NCBI GenBank assembly: GCA_017549105.1
Contig: JAFYVN010000002.1
Span: forward strand, 78,043 to 142,042
DNA from: Clostridia bacterium
GTDB lineage: Bacteria; Bacillota; Clostridia; Oscillospirales; Acutalibacteraceae
Length of the DNA: 64,000 nt
Direction of reading: 5' to 3'
The notes under the pieces are model-generated. The model searched no databases and was not told where the DNA came from. It saw only the letters and a list, made by a program, of their open reading frames with translations. Within the stretch, counting starts at the first letter, position 1. Each line of letters begins with the position of its first letter. Both the position numbers and the translations under genes were made by a program. Of the stretch, positions 42,104-52,748 are shown piece after piece.

Positions 42104-42807
42104 ACAACGAAACATTAAAATCAATCCGTGATGCAGAAAAAGAATCACACCTTGAAATATACTCAACCGCCAAACTTTTCGAAAGCGGAAGTTGGCTTCA
42201 AAATCCCGTAAAAACAGTTGTTGACTTGCTCGATTATTTCAAAGATTATTGTAAACTCAATATTTTGGATTTAGGGTGCGGTGTAGGAAGAAACTGTATT
42301 CCGATTGCTCAAGAATTCAAAAAGATTTCCTGCAATATCGACTGTGTTGATATCCTTGATTTCGCCATTGAGGAATTGAATAAAAACAGTATAGATTACG
42401 GTGTTGAGGAAGAAATCAACGGCATCATTTCATCAATTGATGATTTTACAATCAAAAATAATCACTATGATTTGATAATTGCCGTTTCGGCACTCGAACA
42501 CATAAACTCTGAAATCGCATTCACTGAAAAACTTAACGAGATTAAAAACGGCATAAGAAAAAACGGAATTGTTTGTCTGATAATCAACTCCGAAATAACG
42601 GAAATCAACAAATATAACGGGCAGATACTTGTTCCGCAGTTTGAAGTAAATCTGAAAACGCAAAACCTCTCTGATTTGCTCAATGAAACCTTTGATGAAT
42701 GGGAAGTAATAAAAAATACAGTTTGCAAACAAAAATACGACATACCGAGAAAAGACTGCATTTCGGATTTGACAACAGACGTTGTTACCTTTGTTGTCAA
42801 AAAATAG
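42100..42807 (+). CDS. Class I SAM-dependent methyltransferase
   Basis: 235 residues. Motif I NILDLGCGVGRNCIPIA (about 50-66), acidic motif II CVDILDFAIEEL, and YDLIIAVSALEHI (motif IV region). The substrate is not predictable. The ATG overlaps the rqcH stop (ATGA), yet its codon use looks more AT-rich than its neighbours, which may mean a later addition to the operon. Confidence 0.82.
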   Translation: MNNETLKSIRDAEKESHLEIYSTAKLFESGSWLQNPVKTVVDLLDYFKDYCKLNILDLGCGVGRNCIPIAQEFKKISCNIDCVDILDFAIEELNKNSIDYGVEEEINGIISSIDDFTIKNNHYDLIIAVSALEHINSEIAFTEKLNEIKNGIRKNGIVCLIINSEITEINKYNGQILVPQFEVNLKTQNLSDLLNETFDEWEVIKNTVCKQKYDIPRKDCISDLTTDVVTFVVKK

Positions 42808-42816
42808 CTAAAGCCA

Positions 42817-42868
42817 CATTTACACCTCATCCACCGCAAGCGGTCCCCCTTCCCCTTAAGGGGAAGGC
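42817..42868. repeat. Family A palindromic repeat, right-half fragment (copy 3)
   Basis: Almost identical to the right half of the copy at 29830-29948: ACACCTCATCCACCGCAAGCGG then CCCCTTCCCC(T/C)T(A)AAGGGGAAGGC. The left arm is missing. Confidence 0.8.
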
Positions 42869-42880
42869 TTGACAAAAATC

Positions 42881-42917
42881 AAAACCGCCGACTTCTACAA
42901 GTCAGCGGTTTTTGTTT
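42881..42917. terminator. Bidirectional terminator after the methyltransferase gene
   Basis: AAAACCGC-C-GACT...AGTC-A-GCGGTTTTTG with a single mismatch; A run and T run flank it. It also closes the minus-strand DUF378 gene. Confidence 0.85.
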
Positions 42918-43141
42918 TACTGAATATCGTCTGTGCCTGTTTCAACAAGGCTTTCGGTATCTCTGAAAAGAAGAGACACGCACCAGACGCCCGCAAGGGC
43001 AACAAGTGTGTATACAATTCTGCTGAGAATTGCACCCTGACCGCCGAAAATCCAGGCAACGATATCAAACTGAAACAGACCTATGCTGCCCCAGTTAAGC
43101 GCACCGATAATTACGAGGGCCAGTGAAATTTTATCAAGCAT
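42917..43141 (-). CDS. DUF378 small membrane protein
   Basis: 74 residues from the ATG at 43141 (AGGAG nine bases upstream). SLALVIIGALNWGSIGLFQFDIVAWIFGGQ is the DUF378 signature, followed by a second hydrophobic helix (RIVYTLVALAGVWCVSLLF). Function unknown. Confidence 0.85.
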   Translation of the reverse strand: MLDKISLALVIIGALNWGSIGLFQFDIVAWIFGGQGAILSRIVYTLVALAGVWCVSLLFRDTESLVETGTDDIQ

Positions 43142-43220
43142 TCGTTTCAACTCCTTAATCGCTTTTCAAGTTTATTATAAGTCGAAACAAACGCTTTATT
43201 CTTTGTTTTACAGGAAAATT

Positions 43221-43772
43221 TTAGAATTCAAAATCAACGTCGCTGTCTTTGAGAAGCGGCGCATTTTTATCTTTTTCGGAAAGAACAGGGTCTGTGACGC
43301 CCCATTCAACACCGATTTCAGCATCATCAAAGCGGACGCTTCTGTCGTTTTCGGGCGAATAGAATTCATCTACCTTATATGCGATTTCAACATCGTCGGT
43401 CAGAGTCACAAATCCGTGAAGACAGCCTTTGGGGATAAAAAGCATCTTTTTATTCTCTGCGCTGAGTTCAACAGCAACCCATTTCATATAAGTAGGCGAA
43501 CCTTTGCGGATATCAACCGCAACATCAAGAATCGCACCCTTGATGCAGGAAACAAGCTTTGCCTGTGCCATAGGATTTTTCTGGCAATGAAGTCCTCTGA
43601 GCGTTCCTTTTTTTGCAGAAAAAGAACGGTTATCCTGAACAAAGTCGGCTGTTATGCCGACTTTTTCAAACTCTTTTTTTGAATATGTTTCGCAAAACCA
43701 ACCTCGGTTATCACCGAAAACCTGCGGTTCTGCTTCAAAAACACCGCTGATTGCGGTTTCGTTAAGCTTCAT
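43221..43772 (-). CDS. rfbC: dTDP-4-dehydrorhamnose 3,5-epimerase
   Basis: 183 residues from the ATG at 43772 (GGAGG seven bases upstream). Cupin-fold motifs [21 protein letters not shown] (catalytic His region, about 42-62), [25 protein letters not shown] and [10 protein letters not shown] (catalytic Tyr). The third step class of dTDP-L-rhamnose synthesis. Its start overlaps the end of rfbA by 11 bp. rfbB and rfbD are not in the window. Confidence 0.93.
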   Translation of the reverse strand: MKLNETAISGVFEAEPQVFGDNRGWFCETYSKKEFEKVGITADFVQDNRSFSAKKGTLRGLHCQKNPMAQAKLVSCIKGAILDVAVDIRKGSPTYMKWVAVELSAENKKMLFIPKGCLHGFVTLTDDVEIAYKVDEFYSPENDRSVRFDDAEIGVEWGVTDPVLSEKDKNAPLLKDSDVDFEF

Positions 43773-44697
43773 TATTTTCCTCCGCACCCCAACAGGGTCT
43801 TTCACCCGGTTTATCCGCAGAATAAAGAATTTTACCCTCGGCAACCGATCTTAAGTGCTGACCGTAGGACGATTTTCCGTATTTTTCTGCCGAACGAAGA
43901 AGAGCTTCTCTGCTTATCCAGCGCATGTTATATGCAATCTCCTCGGGTGCGGAAATTTTGATTCCCTGAAGCTTTTCAATGGTTCTGATAAAGTTTGCCG
44001 CATCGGTAAGACTTTCGACAGTACCTGTATCAAGCCAGGCAAAACCTCTGCCCATAAGTCTGATATCAAGGTCACCGTTCTGAAGATACATCTGATTGAT
44101 ATCGGTTATCTCAAGTTCGCCTCTCTTTGAAGGCTTGAGCGATTTTGCATATTCAACAACACGGTTATCGTAGAAATAAAGACCGGTAACCGCATAGTTT
44201 GACTTGGGAACCTCGGGTTTTTCTTCAATCGAAACGGGAACTCCGTTTTCATCGAATTCAACAACACCAAAAGCCTGAGGATTATCAACATAATAGCCGA
44301 AAATCGTTGCTCTGTTTTTATTTTTTGATGCCTGTCTGAGCATATGGCCGAGACCGTTGCCATAGAAAATATTATCACCGAGAATCATTGCAACATCGTC
44401 ATCGCCGATAAACTCTTCACCGATGATGAAAGCCTGAGCAAGACCGTCTGGGCTTTGCTGAACGGCATACGAAAGATTCAAGCCGAACTGCCTTCCGCTT
44501 CCGAGAAGCTCCTGAAATCTGGGAGTATCGGTCGGGGTTGAAATGATAAGAATTTCTCTGATTCCCGCAAGCATAAGCGTTGACAGGGGATAATATATCA
44601 TAGGTTTGTCATAAACGGGCAAAAGCTGCTTACTTGTTACCATAGTCAAGGGATAAAGTCTTGTTCCCGAGCCGCCCGCCAGAATGATACCTTTCAA
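43762..44697 (-). CDS. rfbA: Glucose-1-phosphate thymidylyltransferase
   Basis: 311 residues. Nucleotidyltransferase motif [16 protein letters not shown] at the N terminus with [16 protein letters not shown] (catalytic Lys), then ILGDNIFYG and [22 protein letters not shown]. It makes dTDP-glucose. The product of rfbA-rfbC would feed cell-wall or capsule polysaccharide containing L-rhamnose or a related 6-deoxyhexose. Confidence 0.94.
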   Translation of the reverse strand: MKGIILAGGSGTRLYPLTMVTSKQLLPVYDKPMIYYPLSTLMLAGIREILIISTPTDTPRFQELLGSGRQFGLNLSYAVQQSPDGLAQAFIIGEEFIGDDDVAMILGDNIFYGNGLGHMLRQASKNKNRATIFGYYVDNPQAFGVVEFDENGVPVSIEEKPEVPKSNYAVTGLYFYDNRVVEYAKSLKPSKRGELEITDINQMYLQNGDLDIRLMGRGFAWLDTGTVESLTDAANFIRTIEKLQGIKISAPEEIAYNMRWISREALLRSAEKYGKSSYGQHLRSVAEGKILYSADKPGERPCWGAEENNEA

Positions 44698-44750
44698 TTA
44701 ATTCACTCCGTTTCAAATTGAAGATGTATTTGCCGCAACATCTTTACAAT

Positions 44751-44779
44751 ATAATATCACCATTTGTAGAAATTGTCAA
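44751..44779 (-). promoter_or_regulatory. Promoter of rfbA-rfbC
   Basis: Minus strand perfect TTGACA (44779-44774), 17-bp spacer, TATTAT (44756-44751), about 54 bp before the rfbA start. Confidence 0.75.
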
Positions 44780-44849
44780 CAAACAAAGGAGAAATAAGAT
44801 ATTTGTTTATGAAAATTGTAATAAAGATAAAAATATTTTTAAATAACAG

Positions 44850-44878
44850 TTTACATTTAAAATTTAATGTGATATAAT
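44850..44878 (+). promoter_or_regulatory. Promoter of uvrB-uvrA
   Basis: TTTACA (44850-44855), 17-bp spacer, perfect TATAAT (44873-44878). The start point would fall at about 44885, inside the LexA box. Confidence 0.8.
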
Positions 44879-44884
44879 CGTTAT

Positions 44885-44896
44885 GAACATTTGTTC
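44885..44896. promoter_or_regulatory. LexA (SOS) operator of uvrB
   Basis: GAACATTTGTTC, a palindrome fitting the Gram-positive LexA consensus GAAC-N4-GTTC, starts 7 bp after the -10 box and covers the predicted transcription start. uvrB is a classical LexA target in Firmicutes. Confidence 0.85.
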
Positions 44897-44920
44897 ATAG
44901 AATTTCACGGGAGAAACTGC

Positions 44921-46879
44921 ATGGATAAATTTATTCTTCATTCAAAATTCAAACCGACGGGTGATCAGCCTCAGGCTATCGCAGAGCTTGTTGACGGCAT
45001 CAACAAAGGATACGGTGAGCAAACACTTCTGGGTGTTACCGGCTCGGGCAAAACTTTCACGATGGCAAACATCATCGAGAAGGTCAACCGACCCACGCTC
45101 ATTCTTGCCCATAACAAAACTCTTGCCGCTCAGCTTTGCTCGGAATTCCGTGAATTTTTTCCCGATAATGCTGTTGAATATTTTGTATCATACTACGACT
45201 ATTATCAGCCTGAAGCTTATATTCCCACAACCGACACCTACATCGAAAAAGATTCCGCAGTAAACGATGAAATTGATAAACTGCGCCATTCCGCCACATC
45301 CGCACTTTCGGAAAGACGTGACGTCATCATCGTTGCCAGTGTTTCGTGCATATACACTCTCGGCGACCCCATCGATTACCGCAGTATGGTTATTTCTCTT
45401 CGCACGGGAATGGAGAAAAGCCGTGACGAGCTGATTGAAAAACTGGTTTCAATTCAATATGAAAGAAACGACATTGATTTCAGCCGTAACAAATTCCGTG
45501 TAAGAGGAGATGTTGTTGAAATATTCCCCGTTTATTCGAATGAAAACGGTATAAGAGTTGAATTTTTTGGTGATGAAATTGACAGAATAAGCGAAATAAA
45601 CGCCCTTACGGGTCAGGTCAAAAGTGTGCTTTCTCATGCCGCAATTTACCCTGCATCCCACTATGTTATCGCCCCCGAAAAAATGGAGCGTTCGATAACG
45701 CAGATTTACGGTGAAATGCTCGACAGAGTCAAGTTTTTTGAAGAAAACGGCAAACTTCTCGAAGCACAAAGAATCCGTCAGCGCACCGAATATGATATAG
45801 AAATGCTCCGCGAGACAGGATTCTGTAAAGGTATTGAAAACTATTCAAGAATTATGTCCGGCAGACCTGCGGGGTCATCTCCGTTTACACTTCTCGATTA
45901 TTTCCCCGATGACTATCTCCTTTTTGTTGACGAATCCCACGTTACTCTGCCCCAGGTAAGAGCAATGTACGGCGGCGACAGAGCCCGAAAAGAAAGCCTG
46001 ATTGAATTCGGTTTCCGTCTGCCTTCCGCTTACGATAACAGACCGCTGACCTTTGAGGAATTCTACGAAAGAACGGGACAAAAAGTTTTTGTCAGTGCAA
46101 CTCCGGGCGAATTTGAAAAAGGAAAAAGCACACATATTGCAGAACAGGTTATCAGACCCACAGGTCTGCTTGACCCTGAAATTTCGGTCAGACCTACTGA
46201 AGGTCAGATTGACGACCTTGTTTCCGAAATCAACACAAGAACCGCAAAGGGTGAGCGTGTGCTCGTCACAACACTGACCAAACGAATGGCAGAGGATCTG
46301 ACGGATTACCTTGAAAATCTTGACATAAAAGTCCGTTATATGCACCACGATATAGACACTATTGAGCGAATGGAAATCATCAGAGGTCTGCGCCTTGGCG
46401 ATTTTGATGTTCTTATCGGCATCAACCTTCTGCGTGAAGGTCTGGATATCCCGGAGGTATCACTCGTCGCAATTCTCGATGCAGACAAAGAAGGCTTTCT
46501 CCGTTCGGAAACATCGCTTATCCAGACCATAGGCAGAGCGGCACGCAATGCTGAAGGCACGGTTATAATGTATGCAGACAGCGTTACTCCGTCAATGGAA
46601 AGAGCTATAACAGAAACAGTCCGCCGCCGTGAAAAACAAACAAAATACAACGAAGAACACGGCATTACACCGAAAACAATAGTTAAAGACGTTCACGAAA
46701 TAATAGAAATCTCCGCCAAGGGTGACGAAGAAAAAGCAATCTCAAAAATGAGCCGAAAAGAGCGTGAAGCAATGATTCTCAAGCTGACCGCAGAAATGAA
46801 AGCAGCAGCAAAAATCCTTGAATTCGAACACGCAGCTTATCTTCGCGACCGCATTGAAAAACTCAGACGAGGTAAATAA
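44921..46879 (+). CDS. uvrB: Excinuclease ABC subunit B
   Basis: 652 residues from the ATG at 44921 (GGGAGAAACTGC upstream); a TTG ten codons earlier would lie in the LexA box and is rejected. Walker [14 protein letters not shown] (about 38), beta-hairpin [12 protein letters not shown] (about 93), DESH box and helicase motifs (GRAARN). C-terminal UVR domain LRDRIEKL. It recognises and verifies DNA lesions and pairs with UvrA, encoded 3 bp downstream. Confidence 0.96.
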   Translation: MDKFILHSKFKPTGDQPQAIAELVDGINKGYGEQTLLGVTGSGKTFTMANIIEKVNRPTLILAHNKTLAAQLCSEFREFFPDNAVEYFVSYYDYYQPEAYIPTTDTYIEKDSAVNDEIDKLRHSATSALSERRDVIIVASVSCIYTLGDPIDYRSMVISLRTGMEKSRDELIEKLVSIQYERNDIDFSRNKFRVRGDVVEIFPVYSNENGIRVEFFGDEIDRISEINALTGQVKSVLSHAAIYPASHYVIAPEKMERSITQIYGEMLDRVKFFEENGKLLEAQRIRQRTEYDIEMLRETGFCKGIENYSRIMSGRPAGSSPFTLLDYFPDDYLLFVDESHVTLPQVRAMYGGDRARKESLIEFGFRLPSAYDNRPLTFEEFYERTGQKVFVSATPGEFEKGKSTHIAEQVIRPTGLLDPEISVRPTEGQIDDLVSEINTRTAKGERVLVTTLTKRMAEDLTDYLENLDIKVRYMHHDIDTIERMEIIRGLRLGDFDVLIGINLLREGLDIPEVSLVAILDADKEGFLRSETSLIQTIGRAARNAEGTVIMYADSVTPSMERAITETVRRREKQTKYNEEHGITPKTIVKDVHEIIEISAKGDEEKAISKMSRKEREAMILKLTAEMKAAAKILEFEHAAYLRDRIEKLRRGK

Positions 46880-46882
46880 TAA

Positions 46883-49711
46883 ATGGCTGTAAAAAATCTA
46901 ACCGTTAAAGGTGCAAAAGAGCACAATCTTAAAAATGTTGACATAACAATCCCCCGTGACAAGCTTGTTGTTTTCACGGGTCTTTCTGGTTCGGGAAAAT
47001 CCTCTCTCGCTTTCGACACAATCTATGCCGAAGGTCAGAGAAGATATGTTGAATCCCTTTCATCATACGCAAGACAGTTTCTCGGTCAGATGGAAAAACC
47101 CAATGTTGAAAGCATTGAGGGGCTCTCCCCCGCAATTTCAATCGACCAAAAAACAACATCAAAAAATCCCCGTTCAACCGTCGGTACGGTTACGGAGATT
47201 TATGACTATCTGCGTCTGCTTTATGCAAGAATCGGCATACCTCATTGCCCCGAATGCGGCAGAGAAATCAGCAGACAGACGGTTGATGACATCACCGTTC
47301 AGGTGCTTTCTCTCGAAGAAGGCACAAAAATCCAGGTTATGGCACCTATTGCAAGAGGCAAAAAAGGTGAATATGTAAAAGAACTCGACTCAATCCGTAA
47401 AAGCGGCTTTGCAAGGGTACGTATCGACGGGATAACCTACGATCTATCCGAAGAAATAAAGCTTGAAAAGAATATAAAGCACAATATTGAGGTTGTCGTT
47501 GACCGACTTGTTATCAAAGACGGCATCCGTTCACGTCTTGCAGACTCAATCGAAACCGCAACAAATCTGACTGACGGACTTCTGCTGATTGACGTTATCG
47601 GCGGAGAAGAAATGCTTTATTCACTCAACTATGCCTGCCCCGAACACGGAGTAAGCATTGAGGAACTTGAACCTCGTTCATTCTCATTCAACAATCCTTT
47701 CGGCGCCTGCCCGAATTGCTCGGGTCTGAGCGTGCTTATGAAAGTTGATCCGAAAATGGTTGTACCCGATGATTCACTCTCCATCCGTGAAGGTGCAATC
47801 AAGGCGAGCGGCTGGTCGGCAAGCGACGGCGGCACGATTGCGCAGATGTATTACGAAGGAATTGCAAATGCGTACGATTTTTCACTCGATACTCCGTTCA
47901 AAGAATTATCAAAAAAAGCAAAAGATATTATTTTTTACGGTACAGGCGGCAAAAAAATAAAACTTGAACGCAAAAGCGAATACGGCAGCGGCACATATAT
48001 GACCGATTTTGAGGGTGTTATCAATAACCTTGAACGCCGATACAAAGAAACAACCAGCGAATGGTCAAGAACCGAAATAGAAGGCTATATGTCAACCGTG
48101 AAATGCCCCGAATGTGGCGGAGCAAGACTTCGCAAAGAATCATTAGGTGTTACCGTAGGCGGAATCAACATTGACGAATTTGTCAACAAATCCATTGATG
48201 AAGAAATCGCTTTTCTCGACAGTATAACTCTCAGCGAAAGAGACAAAATGATTGCCGAGCAGATTATAAAGGAAATCAGAAGCCGATTGAATTTCCTTTC
48301 GAGCGTTGGTCTGAATTATCTTACACTTGCCCGCTCATCCGCTACTCTTTCGGGCGGTGAGGCTCAGAGAATCCGTCTCGCAACGCAAATAGGTTCATCT
48401 CTTATGGGCGTTCTCTATATACTCGACGAACCGAGTATAGGTCTGCATCAGCGCGACAATTCGAAGCTTCTCAAAACTCTGCAAGAGCTTCGTGACCTCG
48501 GCAATACTCTTATTGTTGTTGAACACGACGAAGAAACAATGCGTTCGGCAGATTACATTGTTGACGTCGGTCCGGGTGCAGGTATTCACGGTGGTGAAAT
48601 CGTCTGCTGCGGAGATTTCAACGACATTATCAACTGCGAAAATTCAATAACCGGCCAATATCTGAGTGGCAAAAAATACATTCCTCTTCCTGAAAAGAGA
48701 AGAGAAGGCAACGGAAAATCTCTTGTTGTTTACGGTGCAAAAGAAAATAATCTCCGTAACATCGACGTTGAGTTTCCTCTCGGAAAGTTTATCAGCGTTA
48801 CCGGTGTTTCCGGCTCAGGAAAATCCTCACTTATCAATGAAATCCTCAACAAATATCTTGCAACCGAACTCAACGGTGCAAAGAAAAAGCCCGGTGCCCA
48901 CGACAAAATCACGGGCGCAGAGCATCTTGACAAGGTTATCAATATCGACCAGTCCCCCATCGGACGAACTCCGCGTTCAAACCCAGCAACCTATACGGGT
49001 GTTTTCAACGATATCCGTGAGCTTTTTGCTTCAACCGTTGATGCCAAGAAAAAAGGCTACAAGTCGAGCAGATTTTCATTCAACGTCAAGGGAGGCAGAT
49101 GTGAAGCCTGCCAGGGCGACGGTATAGTCAAAATCGAAATGCACTTTATGAGTGATATCTATGTGCCCTGTGAGGTCTGCGGCGGCAAACGCTATAACAG
49201 AGAAACCCTTGAAGTAAAATATAAAGGCAAAACCATCCACGATGTGCTTGAAATGACGGTCGAAGAGGGAATGAATTTCTTTGAAAACATCCCGAAAATC
49301 CACCGCAAAATCAAGACTCTTTATGATGTCGGTCTCGGATATATTAAAATTGGTCAGCCTGCAACAACTCTTTCGGGCGGTGAAGCGCAGAGAGTAAAAC
49401 TGGCAACCGAGCTTTCAAAAATTTCTACGGGCAGAACGGTTTATATCCTTGACGAGCCGACAACGGGACTTCACACAGCCGATGTTCACAGACTGATCGA
49501 CGTGCTTCAGAAGTTTGTTGACAAGGGCAACACAGTTATCGTTATCGAGCATAACCTCGACGTCATAAAGGTTTCCGACCACATTATCGACCTCGGCCCC
49601 GAGGGTGGCAGCGGCGGAGGCAAAATCGTTGCTCAGGGCACACCTGAAGAGGTTGCAAAATGCAAAAAATCCTATACAGGAATGTATCTGAAAGAGGTTT
49701 TAAACAAATAA
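46883..49711 (+). CDS. uvrA: Excinuclease ABC subunit A
   Basis: 942 residues. Two ABC cassettes with Walker [15 protein letters not shown] and [14 protein letters not shown], signatures [17 protein letters not shown] and [17 protein letters not shown], and zinc-finger cysteines ([20 protein letters not shown]...CEVCGG). It forms the UvrA2-UvrB damage sensor. Shares the LexA-controlled transcript of uvrB. Confidence 0.96.
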   Translation: MAVKNLTVKGAKEHNLKNVDITIPRDKLVVFTGLSGSGKSSLAFDTIYAEGQRRYVESLSSYARQFLGQMEKPNVESIEGLSPAISIDQKTTSKNPRSTVGTVTEIYDYLRLLYARIGIPHCPECGREISRQTVDDITVQVLSLEEGTKIQVMAPIARGKKGEYVKELDSIRKSGFARVRIDGITYDLSEEIKLEKNIKHNIEVVVDRLVIKDGIRSRLADSIETATNLTDGLLLIDVIGGEEMLYSLNYACPEHGVSIEELEPRSFSFNNPFGACPNCSGLSVLMKVDPKMVVPDDSLSIREGAIKASGWSASDGGTIAQMYYEGIANAYDFSLDTPFKELSKKAKDIIFYGTGGKKIKLERKSEYGSGTYMTDFEGVINNLERRYKETTSEWSRTEIEGYMSTVKCPECGGARLRKESLGVTVGGINIDEFVNKSIDEEIAFLDSITLSERDKMIAEQIIKEIRSRLNFLSSVGLNYLTLARSSATLSGGEAQRIRLATQIGSSLMGVLYILDEPSIGLHQRDNSKLLKTLQELRDLGNTLIVVEHDEETMRSADYIVDVGPGAGIHGGEIVCCGDFNDIINCENSITGQYLSGKKYIPLPEKRREGNGKSLVVYGAKENNLRNIDVEFPLGKFISVTGVSGSGKSSLINEILNKYLATELNGAKKKPGAHDKITGAEHLDKVINIDQSPIGRTPRSNPATYTGVFNDIRELFASTVDAKKKGYKSSRFSFNVKGGRCEACQGDGIVKIEMHFMSDIYVPCEVCGGKRYNRETLEVKYKGKTIHDVLEMTVEEGMNFFENIPKIHRKIKTLYDVGLGYIKIGQPATTLSGGEAQRVKLATELSKISTGRTVYILDEPTTGLHTADVHRLIDVLQKFVDKGNTVIVIEHNLDVIKVSDHIIDLGPEGGSGGGKIVAQGTPEEVAKCKKSYTGMYLKEVLNK

Positions 49712-49714
49712 ACA

Positions 49715-49746
49715 AAAAGGACACAGTCGGTTGACTGTGTCCTTTA
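49715..49746. terminator. Bidirectional terminator between uvrA and rpmA
   Basis: AAAGGACACAGTC-GGTT-GACTGTGTCCTTT, perfect 13-bp stem; A and T runs serve both convergent transcripts. Confidence 0.92.
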
Positions 49747-49760
49747 TCATTTTCAGTAAA

Positions 49761-50045
49761 TTACTGCTCAACAGCGTAAACGCTTACCTTCTTGCGGTCC
49801 TTACCCATACGCTCGAACTTAACTGTTCCGTCGATGAGTGCGAAGAGAGTATCATCTGAACCTCTGCCAACGTTGTTGCCGGGATGGATGTGAGTACCTC
49901 TCTGCTTTACAAGGATGTTACCTGCAAGAACAAACTGACCGTCAGCTCTCTTAGCGCCGAGTCTCTTTGACTCTGAATCACGGCCGTTACGGGTTGAACC
50001 CATACCTTTCTTATGAGCGAAAAGCTGTACATTTATCTTAAGCAT
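49761..50045 (-). CDS. rpmA: 50S ribosomal protein L27 (bL27) with cleavable N-terminal extension
   Basis: 94 residues. Starts [21 protein letters not shown]: the nine residues before HKKG are the Firmicutes-type extension that the cysteine protease Prp removes at (F-A)|HKKG so that L27 can reach the peptidyl-transferase centre. The prp gene is directly upstream with a one-base overlap. Confidence 0.95.
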   Translation of the reverse strand: MLKINVQLFAHKKGMGSTRNGRDSESKRLGAKRADGQFVLAGNILVKQRGTHIHPGNNVGRGSDDTLFALIDGTVKFERMGKDRKKVSVYAVEQ

Positions 50046-50362
50046 TACTTTACACCTCCGTAGATTATTTTGATGTTTTCGGGATATTGCTTTGAAAGCT
50101 CCGTTAAGTGAAGCTCCAGACCTCTGAGCACCGTTTCCGTCTGCTCGTCGGACTGATTAAGGATTACACGCATCATTCCGTCCTGCGCGCTTGCATCAGC
50201 TTTTGCGCCGATGATTTCGGTTATGGTATTCGCCGCCATAAATGCCGCCGAAGAAACCGCCGCACACACAACGTCGCTGCCGCTTTCGGCAAACATTGCG
50301 TGACCTTTTATTTCAAAGCCTGTGAGTTGTTTGTTACCGATTAAGAATTTAACCCTAATCAT
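50045..50362 (-). CDS. prp: Ribosomal-processing cysteine protease Prp
   Basis: 105 residues. [28 protein letters not shown] contains the catalytic His (GHA) and Cys (VVCAAVS) of the Prp/YsxB family. It lies between rplU and rpmA, the standard Firmicutes order, and processes the L27 extension seen in the next gene. Confidence 0.93.
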   Translation of the reverse strand: MIRVKFLIGNKQLTGFEIKGHAMFAESGSDVVCAAVSSAAFMAANTITEIIGAKADASAQDGMMRVILNQSDEQTETVLRGLELHLTELSKQYPENIKIIYGGVK

Positions 50363-50374
50363 TTGAGAAAATTC

Positions 50375-50686
50375 TTATGCGTTGATAGCAGAGATTTCAA
50401 CCTTAGTGTAAGGCTGTCTGTGGCCCATCTTTCTCTTTGAGTTCTTCTTGGGCTTGTAAGTCATAACGGTGATCTTCTTTGCCTTGCCGTTCTTGACAAT
50501 CTTTGCTGAAACGCTTGCACCTGCTACATAGGGTGCGCCAACGGTGATACCGTCGTCGGTTCCAACTGCGATAACCTTGTCAAAGGTGTACTCGCTTGCT
50601 TCTTCTGCGCCAAGCTTTTCGATGAAAATTACATCGCCGGCCTGTACCTTATACTGCTTGCCGCCTGTTTCGATAATTGCGTACAT
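50375..50686 (-). CDS. rplU: 50S ribosomal protein L21 (bL21)
   Basis: 103 residues: [25 protein letters not shown] and the C-terminal [22 protein letters not shown] are the bL21 signature. First gene of the rplU-prp-rpmA operon. Confidence 0.96.
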   Translation of the reverse strand: MYAIIETGGKQYKVQAGDVIFIEKLGAEEASEYTFDKVIAVGTDDGITVGAPYVAGASVSAKIVKNGKAKKITVMTYKPKKNSKRKMGHRQPYTKVEISAINA

Positions 50687-50803
50687 CGGATTTTCATTCC
50701 TTTTCTTTAAGACTCGCTATTCTGTAACTCTTATAAGTGGGTTACCGGAGGCACAGATTAAATCTGTTTTTGGGCATAATTCACCCGCCCCGAATATGCG
50801 GCA
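50687..50803 (-). ncRNA. Putative L21 autoregulatory leader
   Basis: A ~117-nt untranslated leader between the promoter and rplU with several short complementary segments (GGGGCGGGTGAATTATGCCC, ACAGATTTAATCTGT). Firmicutes rplU transcripts commonly carry a structured L21 leader; this identification is by position and length, not by a full structural match. Confidence 0.45.
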
Positions 50804-50809
50804 TATGAG

Positions 50810-50838
50810 ATTATAGCATAACATTCAAGTGTTGTCAA
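50810..50838 (-). promoter_or_regulatory. Promoter of rplU-prp-rpmA
   Basis: Minus strand perfect TTGACA (50838-50833), 17-bp spacer, perfect TATAAT (50815-50810), about 120 bp before rplU. Strong, as expected for ribosomal proteins. Confidence 0.85.
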
Positions 50839-50880
50839 ATGTTTTTTTGACTATATATCATATATAATTTATTACATTAA

Positions 50881-51729
50881 TTATGCATTCTGCATCTTTG
50901 CAGCTGTCAGAGTGTTTCTCATAAGCATTGCAATTGTCATCGGGCCTACTCCGCCGGGCACGGGAGTTATCATTGATGACTTATCCTTGACTTCATCAAA
51001 ATCAACATCACCGCAAAGCTTGCCGTTTTCGTCTCTGTCCATACCGACATCGAGAACAATTGCACCGTCCTTGACCATATCAGCCTTGACAAACTTTGCG
51101 ATACCGACAGCCGCAACAAGGATATCCGCCTGCTTTGTAATTTCAGCAAGATTCTGTGTTTTTGAGTGGCAGATTGTGACGGTTGCGTTTCTTGCAAGCA
51201 TAAGCATTGCCATAGGCTTACCGACAATATCGCTTCTGCCGATGATTACGCAATGCTTGCCCGTGGGGTCAACGCCTTCGTATTCAAGCATTTTGACCAT
51301 ACCCATCGGAGTGCAGGGCACAAGTTCGCCGTTACCGATGCAGAGTCTGCCGACGTTTTCGGGATGGAAGCAGTCAACATCCTTTTCGGGGAGAATTCCT
51401 TCAAGAACAAGATTCTTGTTGATATGTTTGGGAACAGGAAGCTGACAGAGGATACCGTTGACAGTTTTATCCGCATTGAGTTTGTCGATAAGTTCAAGAA
51501 GCTCCTCGGTAGTTGTTTCTTCGGGAAGAGCGTATTCGAGCGAGCGCATACCAGTTCTTTCGCAAGCAGCCTTTTTATTGTTAACGTATATTCTTGATGC
51601 GGGGTCATTGCCGACAATAATAACCGCAAGGGTCGGAAGAATTCCGTTAGCCTTAAGCTCCTCAACCTGCTCCGAAATTTTTTCGAGATTATATTCTCTT
51701 ATAGCTTTACCGTCAATTATTTTGTACAT
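50881..51729 (-). CDS. folD: Bifunctional methylenetetrahydrofolate dehydrogenase/cyclohydrolase
   Basis: 282 residues. Motifs PTLAVIIVGNDPASRIYVNNKKAACERTGM (catalytic Lys region), GILCQLPVP, KDVDCFHPENVGRL, CVIIGRSDIVGKP (NADP site) and PGGVGPMTIAML. It provides one-carbon folate units. Last gene of the lon-to-folD series, overlapping lgt by 17 bp. Confidence 0.95.
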   Translation of the reverse strand: MYKIIDGKAIREYNLEKISEQVEELKANGILPTLAVIIVGNDPASRIYVNNKKAACERTGMRSLEYALPEETTTEELLELIDKLNADKTVNGILCQLPVPKHINKNLVLEGILPEKDVDCFHPENVGRLCIGNGELVPCTPMGMVKMLEYEGVDPTGKHCVIIGRSDIVGKPMAMLMLARNATVTICHSKTQNLAEITKQADILVAAVGIAKFVKADMVKDGAIVLDVGMDRDENGKLCGDVDFDEVKDKSSMITPVPGGVGPMTIAMLMRNTLTAAKMQNA

Positions 51730-52726
51730 CGGAAACTACCTCCTCATTTTCTGCCGTTTCAGTTTCTTCAACTGTTTCAACTGTGATTTTCTTTTCTTCA
51801 GCCTCGGCTTTGAGCTGTTCTTCAAGGAAGAAATCAACCCCGTCGATAGGCTGAGGATTCTTGATATATTTGCGCAGAAGAACTATCAGAAGAACGGTAC
51901 AAACCACAACAAGTGCCGCTGAAACCGCCTGCGAAACCCTGATTGTTGTGCCTGCGATATAAAGACTGTCCGTACGAAGGCCCTCAACTATTGTTCTTTC
52001 GAGTCCGTACCAGATGCCGTAGCAAAGTGCAATCTGACCGCTGAATTTTCTTGCCTTACAGCAGATAAGATAAAGCACAAAGAAGCCGAGAAGACACCAG
52101 ATTGATTCATAAAGGAAAGTGGGATGAACGGGAAGCATCGGGTCAACTTCAAAACCTTTTGAAGCGTAAAGCTCCTGGTTTCTCATAACATCTGCGGCAA
52201 CTTTTTCGCTCCACATACCCCAGGGAAGGTCAGTGTTGACACCGAAAGCTTCCTGGTTTGTGAAATTGCCCCATCTGCCGATACCCTGACCGATAAGAAG
52301 GCTCATCGTTGCCATATCAAGCAGGTTGAAATAATTCATCTTTCTGACTTTGCACACAAAGTATGCCGCAACAAGTCCGCCGATAATACCGCCATAAATA
52401 GCAAGTCCGCCTTCCCAGATTTGAGGGATTTCGGAAAGATGAGAGCCGTAATAATCCCATTTGGAAAAAACATAATAAAGCCTTGCGCCGATAATAGCGG
52501 CAATCGTGCCGTAGATAAGAACATCGACCATCTTATCAAGGCTCATCTTCCATTTATAAGCCATTCTGCCGCCGAAAAGCACGGCAAGCAGAAATCCGAA
52601 AGCGATAATCGCTCCGTAAAATTTGATTTCAATGTCAATTCCGAATATCGAAAAATCGGCAAGTACACTCGGTACACTGAAGCCGCGTTTGATACCCGTG
52701 AAATAGACAACTGCATAATCCGACAT
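51713..52726 (-). CDS. lgt: Prolipoprotein diacylglyceryl transferase
   Basis: 337 residues, seven or so membrane segments. Core motifs IKFYGAIIAFGFLLAV, YYGSHLSEIPQIWEGGLAIYGGIIGG and the signature GRWGNFTNQEAFG (about 148-160). It transfers diacylglycerol to the lipobox Cys. The C-terminal ~45 residues form an acidic, low-complexity tail (Glu/Thr/Val-rich) not needed in typical Lgt. Confidence 0.94.
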   Translation of the reverse strand: MSDYAVVYFTGIKRGFSVPSVLADFSIFGIDIEIKFYGAIIAFGFLLAVLFGGRMAYKWKMSLDKMVDVLIYGTIAAIIGARLYYVFSKWDYYGSHLSEIPQIWEGGLAIYGGIIGGLVAAYFVCKVRKMNYFNLLDMATMSLLIGQGIGRWGNFTNQEAFGVNTDLPWGMWSEKVAADVMRNQELYASKGFEVDPMLPVHPTFLYESIWCLLGFFVLYLICCKARKFSGQIALCYGIWYGLERTIVEGLRTDSLYIAGTTIRVSQAVSAALVVVCTVLLIVLLRKYIKNPQPIDGVDFFLEEQLKAEAEEKKITVETVEETETAENEEVVSDVQNN

Positions 52727-52748
52727 TTTTTATACCCCTTCTTTCTTT

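Noticed and set aside
42465-42875. Antisense frame of 136 codons over the methyltransferase and repeat
   Set aside because: Shadow of the methyltransferase, which has clear SAM motifs.
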